A stretch of 23,072 nucleotides of DNA from JAAXVZ01 sp964392465 (GCA_964392465.1 CAYMPC010000015.1:1-23072), one strand, 5' to 3'; counted from the stretch's first letter, positions 1 to 7,474 are shown. Program-made: numbers and translations. The notes: a model not told the origin generated them from the sequence alone.

Positions 1-2
1 AT

Positions 3-1532
3 AAGATAGTTGATTCTTTGTCTGAATATTTTGGAATAGAAGCAGAGAAGATAAGCATTGAATCTGCTAAGACAATATTTGCAAATGTGCAAAGCTTGGT
101 TGTTTATTTAGAACATAAAAATGCGGATATCGATAATCTAATCAATGAATCTTACAGCATAAAACAGGATTTAATTGAAAGGCATGACAGGCTAATTGAG
201 ATCAGAGAAGAATTTATGCCGATTTATAATAGAAGCAGAATCCTGCAGGCAAGGATGGATAATCTAAGCGTTAAGACAAATGAATCCTATAGTGAGTATA
301 AAGAAGAAACACAAAATCTTTTAGATGATTTAAAAAAACTAAAAAAACAACTAAGAAGACTAGAGAGGAAACAAGATTATTTTTTCTATTATGATTATGA
401 AGAAGAAATATATAGGCTATCAACTAATTTAAGTGTGTTAGACAACCTAACTTATTATAATTTAAGTCTCTATAATTATACTGTTGATGAAACTAACTTG
501 ACTATATTATTTAATGACACATTGAATAATGTTACAAATGTTAACATTGATTTATCTGAATATGAAGAAATTGACCAGACCTCCCTTCTAATAGAAATTG
601 CTATCTTGTCTATAGACACAGTTGAAGAGAGCATAGAAGAATATTATGACACAACAGAAGAGTATTATAATTATACAACAGAGCAGAAAAAGGAATTTGA
701 CAGTGCAATTGCCTTGCTTGAGGATGTAAAAGAGATGCTTGACAAGGATATTGCGGCAACTGAAGAGTATATTGTTAAAATTGATCAGTCTGTTATTAAT
801 GTTAATGAGATCCAAAGAGAGCTTAATTCAAGCTTGGTTCAACTAGCAAAATTAGAGCCAGGATTGGCTGAAAAGTTAATCAAGCCGATATTGCAAAATT
901 ATGAGCCTGTTCTTCCAGGCATAGAAAATATTAAAGTCGCTTTCCCTGGAATGCTTGCTATAATAATAATCTTTATCAGCATCCTTTTCGCTAATATAGT
1001 AACTTTGTCTGAAATTAATTCAAAGGCATTCTACAGGAATCAGATAGCCCCTGTTAACAGCTTATTATTTATTATTGGATTAATTATCACAAATATCTTT
1101 GTTGTTTTCTTCCAGATTTTTGTCTTGCTTTTAGTAGGTTATTTTAATTTTAAGATTGATATCTTTTCAGTTTTCTTGCCTTTGATGATTATGATTGTAT
1201 TGCTTTCTTTGTTTTTTATTTGCTTGGGAATGATTACTGCCGTCGTATTGAAAAATGCCCAGACATCTATATTGACAACAACTTTTGGAGCTTTGGCATT
1301 TTTCTTGTTCAGCGATTCTGTAACACCTTTAGAGACTATGCCGTTATTAGCTTCTGTCTTAGCAGCAAAAAATCCTTTTGTTATTGCTTCTTTAGCGTTC
1401 AAGAAGATCTTGATTTTTGGCCTTCAGATAAAAGAAATCCTGCCAGAGATTACTTTACTAGGCATTTATTTAATTGTAAGCCTGATTATTTTGATAATTG
1501 TTTCTATCTCTAAGCTAAAAGACACAAGATAA
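3..1532 (+). CDS. ABC-2-type permease-like membrane protein, 5' truncated
   Basis: The reading frame is open to the left edge, so the N-terminus lies outside the window; a TTG at 18 is only the first start-like codon. The visible part is a long hydrophilic ectodomain (residues about 1-305 counted from 18) with heptad-rich, charged coiled-coil stretches (about 45-120 and 225-280). It is followed by a C-terminal block of about six hydrophobic segments (about 311-500). The fold order resembles the YhgE/Pip or ABC-2 membrane family, in which a large external loop precedes the permease core. The ectodomain carries 13 N-X-S/T sequons, seven of them between residues 137 and 173, which fits a glycosylated surface region. 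An ATPase partner would be expected upstream but is not visible. The family assignment is moderate and the substrate unknown; it could also be a surface-anchored coiled-coil protein that uses the ABC-2 fold only as an anchor. Confidence 0.6.
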   Translation, partial: KIVDSLSEYFGIEAEKISIESAKTIFANVQSLVVYLEHKNADIDNLINESYSIKQDLIERHDRLIEIREEFMPIYNRSRILQARMDNLSVKTNESYSEYKEETQNLLDDLKKLKKQLRRLERKQDYFFYYDYEEEIYRLSTNLSVLDNLTYYNLSLYNYTVDETNLTILFNDTLNNVTNVNIDLSEYEEIDQTSLLIEIAILSIDTVEESIEEYYDTTEEYYNYTTEQKKEFDSAIALLEDVKEMLDKDIAATEEYIVKIDQSVINVNEIQRELNSSLVQLAKLEPGLAEKLIKPILQNYEPVLPGIENIKVAFPGMLAIIIIFISILFANIVTLSEINSKAFYRNQIAPVNSLLFIIGLIITNIFVVFFQIFVLLLVGYFNFKIDIFSVFLPLMIMIVLLSLFFICLGMITAVVLKNAQTSILTTTFGALAFFLFSDSVTPLETMPLLASVLAAKNPFVIASLAFKKILIFGLQIKEILPEITLLGIYLIVSLIILIIVSISKLKDTR

Positions 1533-1573
1533 TCAATATACTTTTTACTATACTAATATAAAAAATAGTAACA

Positions 1574-1581
1574 TTTATATA
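1574..1581 (+). promoter_or_regulatory. Box A promoter of the TPR gene
   Basis: TTTATATA matches the archaeal TATA-box consensus. Transcription would start near 1605, giving a leader of about 10 nt that still contains GGAGGA (1605-1610) before the GTG start at 1615. Confidence 0.55.
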
Positions 1582-1614
1582 CTAGAAAAAATACTAATAC
1601 TTTCGGAGGATATA

Positions 1615-2205
1615 GTGAGAAAACTAGTTGTCATTGTTTTAGGTGTTGTACTTTTGATGTCTAGTATAGTTATAGCTCAAAGCATTATTATTAAATCAAA
1701 TAAGAACATTAATGACTCTAATTTATATTTAAGTTTGGGAGATTTTTTATTAAAACAAGGGTATGAAGAAGCTGCTTTGGCAGCATATAATAAAGCAATT
1801 GAAGTTGATCCTACAAACAAAGAAGTCCTAAATAATCTAGGATATTATTACAAAGATAAAAACCCTTTATTGGCTGAAGATTATTTTAAGAAAGCATTAG
1901 AATCTGATTCTGCTTATGAGACAGCAAGAAGCAATCTTGCTTTGCTTTATAACAAATTAGGAGATTATAGCAAATCAGTAGAAGAGTTGAAGATTCTAGT
2001 TAAAGCATATCCTTATAATATCCATTATAATTATGATTTAGCAATCAATCTTGCAAATAAGTATTATCACGAGACAAGAATACACGGAGATTTGATAGAG
2101 GCAATAGCTTATTTTAAGATAGTATATGAAATGGATCCTAACTTTGAGCACAGCCTTGATAATATTAAGGTGCTTGAAGAGATAAGAAGGATGTACGAAG
2201 AATAA
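1615..2205 (+). CDS. TPR-repeat protein with N-terminal membrane anchor or signal
   Basis: A 196-residue protein starting at GTG, chosen because GGAGGA (1605-1610) lies just upstream and a box A lies further up. Residues 4-21 form a hydrophobic segment after two basic residues, ending in A-Q, so it is either a signal peptide or an anchor that places the rest outside the cell. Residues about 35-176 hold roughly four tetratricopeptide repeats, recognisable by the G-Y/Y-x-x-A...A-x-x-x-(Y/F)-x-x-A-(I/L)...D-P pattern, for example around residues 49-66, 86-99 and 117-132. TPR units bind other proteins, so a scaffold role at the membrane is likely; the partner is unknown. The gene precedes a coiled-coil gene by 21 bases and the two probably share a transcript. 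Confidence 0.75.
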   Translation: MRKLVVIVLGVVLLMSSIVIAQSIIIKSNKNINDSNLYLSLGDFLLKQGYEEAALAAYNKAIEVDPTNKEVLNNLGYYYKDKNPLLAEDYFKKALESDSAYETARSNLALLYNKLGDYSKSVEELKILVKAYPYNIHYNYDLAINLANKYYHETRIHGDLIEAIAYFKIVYEMDPNFEHSLDNIKVLEEIRRMYEE

Positions 2206-2226
2206 TCAAACAAAAGGTGAAAAAAA

Positions 2227-2646
2227 ATGGATGTAACAAAAATTCAAAAATTAAATGACATGGCAAATAATCTTAAGAAACATAATATAGGGTATAGCAG
2301 CGATGGAGCAATTTCAGCTGCAGAGAGAATATATGGAAGCGAAAATGAGTTTTCAAGAGAAATTCCAGAACAGCAAGTAAATGAGCTTGATGAATTGAGG
2401 AAAGAAGTCAGAAAATTGACAATAGCAATGCAGCATGTTGTGCAGGACCTGAAAGAACTGAAAGAAAAGAATGAGAAATTGGAAAAAGAGCTCAATGACG
2501 CTAGAGTTGGAATCTCAAGGCAAAGGACAAATGAACAGAGAACATTAAGAGAGGAGCCGGAAAGGGACTTAAACAAGCCAATTGACAGGAATAATATAGC
2601 TCCTTCAGAAGTTAGTGTGGAGAAGTTCTTTTATTATGGAAAATAG
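2227..2646 (+). CDS. Small coiled-coil protein, unknown function
   Basis: 139 residues, ATG start preceded by AAAGGTGA (2213-2220). The N-terminal third is of mixed composition. Residues about 48-92 are a strongly predicted coiled coil (leucines and isoleucines at heptad spacing among K/E), and the C-terminal third is polar, rich in R, E and N, and probably disordered. There is no signal peptide or membrane segment, so it is probably cytoplasmic. It lies 21 bases after the TPR gene and is probably co-transcribed. I do not recognise a family. Confidence 0.6.
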   Translation: MDVTKIQKLNDMANNLKKHNIGYSSDGAISAAERIYGSENEFSREIPEQQVNELDELRKEVRKLTIAMQHVVQDLKELKEKNEKLEKELNDARVGISRQRTNEQRTLREEPERDLNKPIDRNNIAPSEVSVEKFFYYGK

Positions 2647-2650
2647 ATTT

Positions 2651-2836
2651 TTAAACTTTTTTTTCTAATTTTTTTTCAGCTGCCTTAAGTGCAGTCTTCA
2701 TAATAATCTTATTTTCTTCTCTTAATTTCTCTATTAGCCTATCTCTTCTTTCCAACTCTTTATATAAGGTGTCTATTATTTTGTCTTTATTTTGCTTTTT
2801 TTCTGTTTTCTTTTTAATCATCATTGTATTTTTCAT
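2651..2836 (-). CDS. Small basic coiled-coil protein, unknown function
   Basis: 61 residues, nearly all K/E/R with leucine/isoleucine heptads: one short amphipathic helix or coiled coil. The frame overlaps the 3' end of the upstream membrane-protein gene by 23 bases, the usual arrangement of translationally coupled genes. An ATG-ATG pair offers a second start four codons inside (2824). It ends 4 bases from the convergent coiled-coil gene. The length is small and the composition simple, so the evidence is mainly position and the open frame; function unknown. Confidence 0.45.
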   Translation of the reverse strand: MKNTMMIKKKTEKKQNKDKIIDTLYKELERRDRLIEKLREENKIIMKTALKAAEKKLEKKV

Positions 2837-3620
2837 GTTTTCTCTTCATCTCAATCTCTTTTTCAGAAATAACAAGCATTGCTAAGATAAACATCAAAAT
2901 ATAAAGCAATAAAGGCAGTACTCCAATAAAAAAGTTAAATTTGAATAAGGGTGCTATTGCCATATCAATAAATACCATTATTGTGCTTGAGAAGACAGCA
3001 GTTTTCCATACGCCAAATAAAGAAGTCTTTTTTCTTTTTATTTTTACTACAAAGTATCCTATAAAAGTAACAAGGCCAATTAAAAACACGTATTTTAATA
3101 AGTTGAACATATAAATGAAAAGGAATACAGAAGGTATGAATAATATAAACAAAAGCCAATAAGTCCCTCCTTTTATGTTACCAAAATTACTTATTACATC
3201 AGAATATTCTTCAATAGGTTTTGTGTTTGTCTCAAATACTCTCCATCCAAACAAACTTGGACTAACTTTTTTCCACATGATATCTGATTTTGTAATGAGA
3301 ATTATCTCATCTGTTATATTTGTTTGATTTCCTGTAAAATCTATAACTGTCTTAGGAAATTCCAAAAGAACAATTTTTTCATTTGCCTGGACATCAACTT
3401 TAGATATATTAAAGCTTTCAAATTTTGCTAGAAAGGTTTCAATTTTATTTGGTACACTGACTATTTTTGGTGTGCTGAGTATGAAACCAAGAAGAATTGA
3501 TAGGAAAAGGAGCAGAAAAAAATACTTGAGAGTATCTCTTTTCTTTCTTGTAACAAGAAGTTTATAATCCCCAGGATTTAAAGATTTGGCAAATATGAAG
3601 GTAAACTCATTCAGTCTCAT
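2814..3620 (-). CDS. DUF1189-like integral membrane protein
   Basis: 268 residues. The layout is a short cytoplasmic N-terminus with basic residues, a first membrane helix (about 32-50), an external domain of about 100 residues carrying sequons (NIS, NQT, NIT), then four hydrophobic segments (about 153-175, 176-195, 205-228, 229-252) and a charged tail. This single helix, external domain and helix cluster arrangement, with the N-terminal 'F-A-K-S-L-N-P' start, resembles DUF1189 proteins, whose role is not established. The start is supported by a box A (3642-3649) about 26 nt upstream and the absence of a Shine-Dalgarno, so the mRNA is probably leaderless. The downstream small coiled-coil gene overlaps its end. 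The DUF1189 assignment comes from layout and a few residues and is tentative. Confidence 0.6.
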   Translation of the reverse strand: MRLNEFTFIFAKSLNPGDYKLLVTRKKRDTLKYFFLLLFLSILLGFILSTPKIVSVPNKIETFLAKFESFNISKVDVQANEKIVLLEFPKTVIDFTGNQTNITDEIILITKSDIMWKKVSPSLFGWRVFETNTKPIEEYSDVISNFGNIKGGTYWLLFILFIPSVFLFIYMFNLLKYVFLIGLVTFIGYFVVKIKRKKTSLFGVWKTAVFSSTIMVFIDMAIAPLFKFNFFIGVLPLLLYILMFILAMLVISEKEIEMKRKHEKYNDD

Positions 3621-3641
3621 ACAAATACTTAATTAATTCAA

Positions 3642-3649
3642 GTATTTAA
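3642..3649 (-). promoter_or_regulatory. Box A promoter, leaderless membrane-protein gene
   Basis: TTAAATAC on the minus strand, centred about 26 nt before the ATG at 3620, the distance at which archaeal transcription would begin at the start codon itself. No Shine-Dalgarno is visible in between. Confidence 0.5.
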
Positions 3650-3730
3650 GAGTTTTGTTATTATTTAAGAATATTATTTTCTAACTCTTTTGGCAGACAC
3701 AAATAATAATTGGAAGGATTATTTTTATTT

Positions 3731-4540
3731 TCAAATTTTTTGTATGTACGAGTGATTTGCAGTTATAATTATTTGATTAGGATAGGCGGATATAGTTAGG
3801 AATGCTATCCTATCAGGTTTTTTTTCATAAGTAGGACCAAAACTATCTGCAAAAGGAAGATCTAACTTAGTATATCCTATTCCTAAATAAAACTTATCAA
3901 TATCTCCAAGAAGACTCTCAAAATCAAGCACAGGAGAGGGAATTATTCTAAACTCTTCCTTTCTGACTGTTGTTCTAGTTCCCATAAGTTGATCTCTCTC
4001 TCTTGTTAACTGTTCTTTTAAGTTTTCCAATTTAGGTAATCTATTTCTATGGGCACGATTCGAAATACTGAATCCTTTTTCTTCTAAATAAGGTCTAAGA
4101 TAAGGTTCTTCTAATTCTTTTTTTATTTTTTTTATTAAAGGATCTTTATCATTAATTATTTGAAGTTTTTCGATTAGGGCTAAATTATTAGTTAAATAAG
4201 CTGTTAAAAAAACAGTAGCATTTTGCATTACAGCAATGCCTTCTAAATATTGATCAGGAGTCATTCTTGCCAAAACATTCCCTAATTCATACCCATAAGT
4301 ATATGCACCTATCATTAATTGAGTTACTGCAGCTGTCAAGTCCGGAGTTGAGGAAAAATCGTTTACTATAAATTGGCAGGGAGGGGTTCCTGCTAAACTA
4401 TCTGTATGTCCTTGTTGAAATAAACGAAGTGCTTCTTCGTTGGCTCCAGCTTCAGGAAGAGAGGATCCTAACAATTCTTCTAATCTATTAAATACTACAC
4501 TTTGATCATTGTACTGTGCTAGGTTTGTTAGTTCTGGCAT
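3731..4540 (-). CDS. Hypothetical protein, 269 residues
   Basis: I do not recognise this protein. It has no signal peptide or membrane helix; residues about 85-115 are moderately hydrophobic but contain polar breaks. The N-terminal half is helical and alanine/leucine rich. A charged helical region spans residues about 120-195 (K/E/R rich). The last 70 residues look like alternating beta strands ending in an I-I-I-T-A-N-H motif. A start at 4540 is supported by a strong box A (4560-4570) about 25 nt upstream and no Shine-Dalgarno. It stands alone between the DUF1189-like gene and metK, each with its own promoter, and is probably a lineage-specific cytoplasmic protein. Confidence 0.6.
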   Translation of the reverse strand: MPELTNLAQYNDQSVVFNRLEELLGSSLPEAGANEEALRLFQQGHTDSLAGTPPCQFIVNDFSSTPDLTAAVTQLMIGAYTYGYELGNVLARMTPDQYLEGIAVMQNATVFLTAYLTNNLALIEKLQIINDKDPLIKKIKKELEEPYLRPYLEEKGFSISNRAHRNRLPKLENLKEQLTRERDQLMGTRTTVRKEEFRIIPSPVLDFESLLGDIDKFYLGIGYTKLDLPFADSFGPTYEKKPDRIAFLTISAYPNQIIITANHSYIQKI

Positions 4541-4559
4541 TTTGCTTTGTAGAAAACAC

Positions 4560-4570
4560 TTATATAAAAA
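4560..4570 (-). promoter_or_regulatory. Box A promoter of the hypothetical gene
   Basis: TTTTTATATAA on the minus strand, centred about 25 nt before the ATG at 4540. This implies a leaderless transcript. Confidence 0.55.
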
Positions 4571-4607
4571 GCTAACCCTACATACATACTAAACTAAAAA
4601 TTAGAAT

Positions 4608-4623
4608 AAAAAAATTGAAAAAA
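4608..4623 (-). terminator. Oligo-T terminator candidate after metK
   Basis: On the minus strand, just past the metK stop, two T runs (6 and 7) separated by CAA appear. Archaeal RNA polymerase stops at such intrinsic U-tracts without needing a hairpin. Confidence 0.4.
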
Positions 4624-4639
4624 TATTCGATTTTCTCGT

Positions 4640-5777
4640 CTATAACCCAGCTTCTTTCTTCAATGTAGGAGCAAGGTCAGTTTGTTCCCATGTGAAATCA
4701 GGATCATTTCTTCCGAAATGACCATAAGCAGCTGTTTTTAGGTATATTGGCCTTCTTAATTTTAATTTTTCAATTATTTTTGCTGGCCTGAAGTCGAAAT
4801 GCTTTCTTACAAGCTCTTCAATTTTGTCCTCTGGTATTTTATTTGTTCCAAATGTCTCTATCATTATTGAGACAGGTTGAGCAACTNNNNNNNNNNAGTC
4901 CTGCAGCAACAATATTTTTTGCTACATATCTACCATAATAAGCTCCAGATCTATCAACTTTAGAAGGATCTTTTGATGAGAAACAGCCGCCTCCATGCCT
5001 TCCTACTCCACCATAGGTATCAACTATAATTTTTCTTCCTGTGCAGCCTTTATCAGCTACAGGGCCTCCAATAACAAACTTTCCAGTGCCATTGACAAAT
5101 ATTTTTGTTTCTGCATCCATCATATTTCCGCATATTGGATTAATAACATGCTCAGTTATGTCTTCTCTTATTTTTTCTAATTCTACATCAGGATCGTGCT
5201 GTGCAGCAATAACAACAGTATGGACTCTTTTTGGCTCTCCATTAACATATTCTATTGTAACTTGTGATTTTCCATCAGGTCTTAAATATTTTAGAACCTT
5301 TTTCTTTCTTACTTCTGCTAATTTCATGCATAATTTATGAGCTAACATTATGGGCATAGGCATTAATTCTGGTGTTTCTTTTGTAGCAAAGCCAAACATC
5401 ATTCCTTGATCACCTGCTCCCTGCTCATGCTCTTTTGTTTCATCTACTCCCTGAGCAATATCAGGGCTTTGCTTGCTTATATTTACCCAAACACCAATAG
5501 CATCAGCATCAAAACCATATTCTGGTTTGTCATAACCTATTTTTCTCACAACCGCTCTTGCAATATCCTGTATTTCTACATAAGTAGATGTGGTAATTTC
5601 GCCTGCTATCATGATAGAACCAGTTTTAGTCAAACATTCAGCAGCAATCCTAGCATTAGGATCCTCTTTTATAATTGCATCAACTATTGCATCAGAAACC
5701 TGATCGCATAACTTATCAGGGTGGCCTTCTGTAACACTTTCAGATGTAAATAAAAAATTTCCTTTTCTGTTTATCAT
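4640..5777 (-). CDS. metK: S-adenosylmethionine synthetase, bacterial type, interrupted by an assembly gap
   Basis: Makes S-adenosylmethionine from ATP and methionine in the cytoplasm. It is of the bacterial/eukaryotic MetK family, not the archaeal MAT family. Visible motifs are F-T-S-E-S-V-T-E-G-H-P-D-K (residues about 10-22), G-A-G-D-Q-G (120-125), G-G-P near 237, the glycine-rich G-R-H-G-G-G-C-F-S-S-K-D-P-S-K-V-D-R-S block (259-276), and A-A-Y-G-H-F-G-R near the C-terminus. Ten Ns (4887-4896) fall after A-A-G-L and before G-V-A-Q-P. Compared with E. coli MetK, about 39 nt belong there; that length also restores the frame between the two halves, so the gene is intact and the apparent frameshift is a scaffolding artefact. 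Total length would be about 388 residues. The ATG at 5777 follows AAGGAGG (5784-5790). It is divergent from an HTH-CBS regulator gene. Confidence 0.93.
4887..4896. other. Assembly gap (10 N) inside metK
   Basis: Ten undetermined bases. The flanking codons (CTN for Leu on one side, NNA compatible with Gly on the other) fit the MetK family sequence with 12 whole residues missing. The true gap is therefore about 39 nt and the N count is a placeholder. Confidence 0.9.
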
Positions 5778-5783
5778 TTTTTT

Positions 5784-5820
5784 CCTCCTTGATATATATA
5801 TATACCTAACAAGATTTAGG
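5784..5820 (-). promoter_or_regulatory. metK control region: Shine-Dalgarno, TA-repeat box A and inverted repeat
   Basis: Reading towards metK there is an inverted repeat CCTAA-6 nt-TTAGG (5805-5820), then an alternating TATATATATA tract (5792-5804) able to act as box A, then AAGGAGG (5784-5790). The repeat abuts the upstream side of the candidate box A, where archaeal regulators commonly bind. It is only 5 bp per arm, so it is suggestive rather than proven. Confidence 0.4.
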
Positions 5821-5908
5821 CAGGTCTTTTAAACATTGTTGATAAAAATATTCTTATAGGAATAATTTTTTAGTAAATATTAAAAAGAAACAAATATTTT
5901 CCCTGTTT

Positions 5909-6457
5909 ATGGAAGAGCTTTCTGATTTGAAAAAAATAAGAAAAAAACTGGGATTGACACAAAATCAATTAGCTAAAAAGGCGAATGTTTCTCAATCATT
6001 AATAGCGAAAATTGAATCACAGAGAATAGATCCAAGTTATAAAAACGCAAAAAAGCTGTTTGAAACTTTATCTTTGCTTGATACAGATAATGAAATGACT
6101 GCAAGGGATATTATGTTTGAGAAAATTTATTCAATAAAAAGCACAGATTATTTGAGAGATGCCATAATGAAGATGAAAAGGCATAATATTTCTCAGATGC
6201 CTGTAATGAAAAATAAAAAAGTAGTCGGATATATCTCTGAGTCTGTTCTTCTAGATAAATTGCTTGAGGGAGAAATGCAGACAGTTAAAGTTGGAGAAAT
6301 AATGGAATCTTCTCCGCCAATTCTTCCGCCAAATACCTCTCAAGGGGTTATTGCAAATTTGTTAAGGCATTTCCCTTTTGTGCTTATAGAGGAAAAAGGA
6401 GAATTAATAGGTATAGTTACAAAAGCAGATTTATTGAAGGTTGTTTATAACAAATAA
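5909..6457 (+). CDS. HTH (XRE-type) transcriptional regulator with two CBS domains
   Basis: 182 residues. Residues about 5-55 form an XRE-type helix-turn-helix (L-T-Q-N-Q-L-A-K-K-A-N-V-S-Q-S-L-I-A-K-I-E is spread over 16-36). Residues about 65-120 and 127-180 are two CBS repeats (A-R-D-I-M, S-Q-M-P-V-M, V-V-G-Y-I-S; G-E-I-M, F-P-F-V-L-I, L-I-G-I-V-T). This is the layout of COG3620, predicted regulators with C-terminal CBS domains. CBS pairs bind adenosine compounds (AMP, ATP, SAM, MTA). The gene is transcribed divergently from metK across 131 bases, so a role in sensing SAM or a related adenosyl ligand and controlling metK is plausible but inferred. There is no Shine-Dalgarno before the ATG; an AT-rich box (about 5873-5885) at the right distance suggests a leaderless mRNA. 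Confidence 0.88.
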   Translation: MEELSDLKKIRKKLGLTQNQLAKKANVSQSLIAKIESQRIDPSYKNAKKLFETLSLLDTDNEMTARDIMFEKIYSIKSTDYLRDAIMKMKRHNISQMPVMKNKKVVGYISESVLLDKLLEGEMQTVKVGEIMESSPPILPPNTSQGVIANLLRHFPFVLIEEKGELIGIVTKADLLKVVYNK

Positions 6458-6458
6458 T

Positions 6459-7145
6459 TCAAATTAAATTTTTAACTTTCCCAAAATACATAACTTTCTT
6501 ACTTGGGATAAATACTTCAAAATCATCTAACTTCTGTTTTAAGAAAGGACTAAGCAGTTTCTCACTAAGAATATCTGTCCCTTCAGTGATCATGTTAAAA
6601 GAAGGCATCACAATTAAGGTTTTATTTTTATATCTTCCTTTCAAGAAGCATTTGTATTTTTCTACTCTGCCGTTATCCCTTAATCCAATAGCAGGATGTT
6701 CATGACCTATAATCACTCTTTTGGATTTGTCAAACTCTTTGTTTTTTGGAATCTTATGTCCATGGCATATATATGTATCTTCGAATAAAATATAATCTAT
6801 AAGCTGAATTCCTTTTTTCCTCGCTATAGGAGCAAGTTTAGTGTCATGATTACCTTTTATTAAAATCAATTCTGCTTTTGATGTCAAGAAATCAATTAAT
6901 CTAATAGTATGCCGCCATTCAGTCTCGCTTATTGTGCTGAATTCATGTTTTATATCTCCATTAATTATTATTTTTTTTGGCTTAGTAACTTTAATTATTT
7001 TTTCTAATCTCTTTAGTATATCTTTATTTTGGAATCTTGGAATCAAGAAGCCTTTTTTATTAAGAGATTCTTCATAACCAATTTGAGTGTCTGAGATTAT
7101 AATTATTTTTTCTTTATCTAGAAATAGAGCAAGATCTAGAATCAT
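6459..7145 (-). CDS. ICC-like metallophosphoesterase (COG1407 type)
   Basis: A calcineurin-like phosphoesterase with the full set of metal-binding motifs in order: S-D-T-Q-I-G-Y-E near the N-terminus (the usual D-x-H is D-x-Q here), N-G-D-I-K-H, G-N-H-D, H-G-H and G-H-E-H-P. This matches COG1407, ICC-like phosphoesterases often found near archaeal DNA-repair and helicase genes; the true substrate is not settled. I chose ATG 7145 (228 residues) over the in-frame ATG at 7166. A box A (7167-7175) is centred 26 nt before 7145, there is no Shine-Dalgarno for either, and the family usually begins a few residues before the first strand. The longer start would add seven residues. The change of the first His to Gln in the first motif is unusual and may affect metal use. 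Confidence 0.85.
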   Translation of the reverse strand: MILDLALFLDKEKIIIISDTQIGYEESLNKKGFLIPRFQNKDILKRLEKIIKVTKPKKIIINGDIKHEFSTISETEWRHTIRLIDFLTSKAELILIKGNHDTKLAPIARKKGIQLIDYILFEDTYICHGHKIPKNKEFDKSKRVIIGHEHPAIGLRDNGRVEKYKCFLKGRYKNKTLIVMPSFNMITEGTDILSEKLLSPFLKQKLDDFEVFIPSKKVMYFGKVKNLI

Positions 7146-7166
7146 AATTCCTTTTTCTATATTCAT

Positions 7167-7175
7167 ATATTTAAA
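7167..7175 (-). promoter_or_regulatory. Box A promoter of the phosphoesterase gene
   Basis: ATTTAAATA on the minus strand, centred 26 nt upstream of ATG 7145. It lies directly against the alternative ATG 7166, which argues against that start. Confidence 0.45.
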
Positions 7176-7193
7176 TAAAAAAAGAATGTGTTT

Positions 7194-7331
7194 TTATGTT
7201 TTTTTCATCCTTAAGTAATCTTCATAGCAGTCCATGCATCTTGTTGTTATCTTGCCCTGGCTGTCCAAGACTAATTTTCTCTGCTGGTAATTATCAAGGA
7301 GCTTTCCGAATTTGTCGCATTTATTATACAT
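7194..7331 (-). CDS. Small Cys-containing protein, 45 residues, possible zinc-binding
   Basis: A short gene below the usual length cut-off. It begins with ATG at 7331 (M-Y-N-K-C-D-K-F) and ends with TAA at 7194. Just upstream are a strong Shine-Dalgarno (GAGGGGGAT, about 7335-7343) and a box A (7371-7380), which together make a real gene likely. The protein is cytoplasmic and charged, with Cys at residues 5, 32 and 35, the last two as C-M-D-C within R-C-M-D-C-Y-E-D-Y. A CxxC pair plus one more Cys suggests half of a zinc knuckle, perhaps completed on dimerisation or by another ligand. It lies between the phosphoesterase (same strand) and the divergent TatD gene. Function unknown. Confidence 0.6.
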   Translation of the reverse strand: MYNKCDKFGKLLDNYQQRKLVLDSQGKITTRCMDCYEDYLRMKKT

Positions 7332-7370
7332 AATATCCCCCTCACGACTATATTATAGTTAGGTGTTCTG

Positions 7371-7380
7371 TATATTTAAA
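7371..7380 (-). promoter_or_regulatory. Box A promoter of the small Cys-protein gene
   Basis: TTTAAATATA on the minus strand. A start about 25 nt downstream leaves a leader of roughly 18 nt containing the G-rich Shine-Dalgarno. Confidence 0.5.
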
Positions 7381-7417
7381 AGTATCTTAAAAAATTAAAA
7401 AAGTATTCAAAAACAAA

Positions 7418-7459
7418 CAAAAGTTGTTTTTTATCATAACTTTTGAGTTATTTGAGTTA
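7418..7459. repeat. 8-bp inverted repeat followed by tandem 9-bp direct repeat
   Basis: CAAAAGTT (7418-7425) pairs with AACTTTTG (7438-7445) across a 12-nt loop, overlapping two copies of TTTGAGTTA (7442-7450, 7451-7459). It lies between two divergent promoters, upstream of the TatD box A. It could be an operator or a hairpin; in such AT-rich DNA, chance is possible. Confidence 0.4.
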
Positions 7460-7474
7460 TATACATATACTAAC

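Noticed and set aside
4640..5777. metK as a frameshifted pseudogene
   Set aside because: The break coincides with 10 Ns; the family spacing and frame arithmetic show about 39 nt are missing from the assembly, not from the gene.
5778..5830. SAM riboswitch in front of metK
   Set aside because: The region between the start and the inverted repeat is too short and simple, with only a 5-bp repeat; no conserved riboswitch core can be formed.
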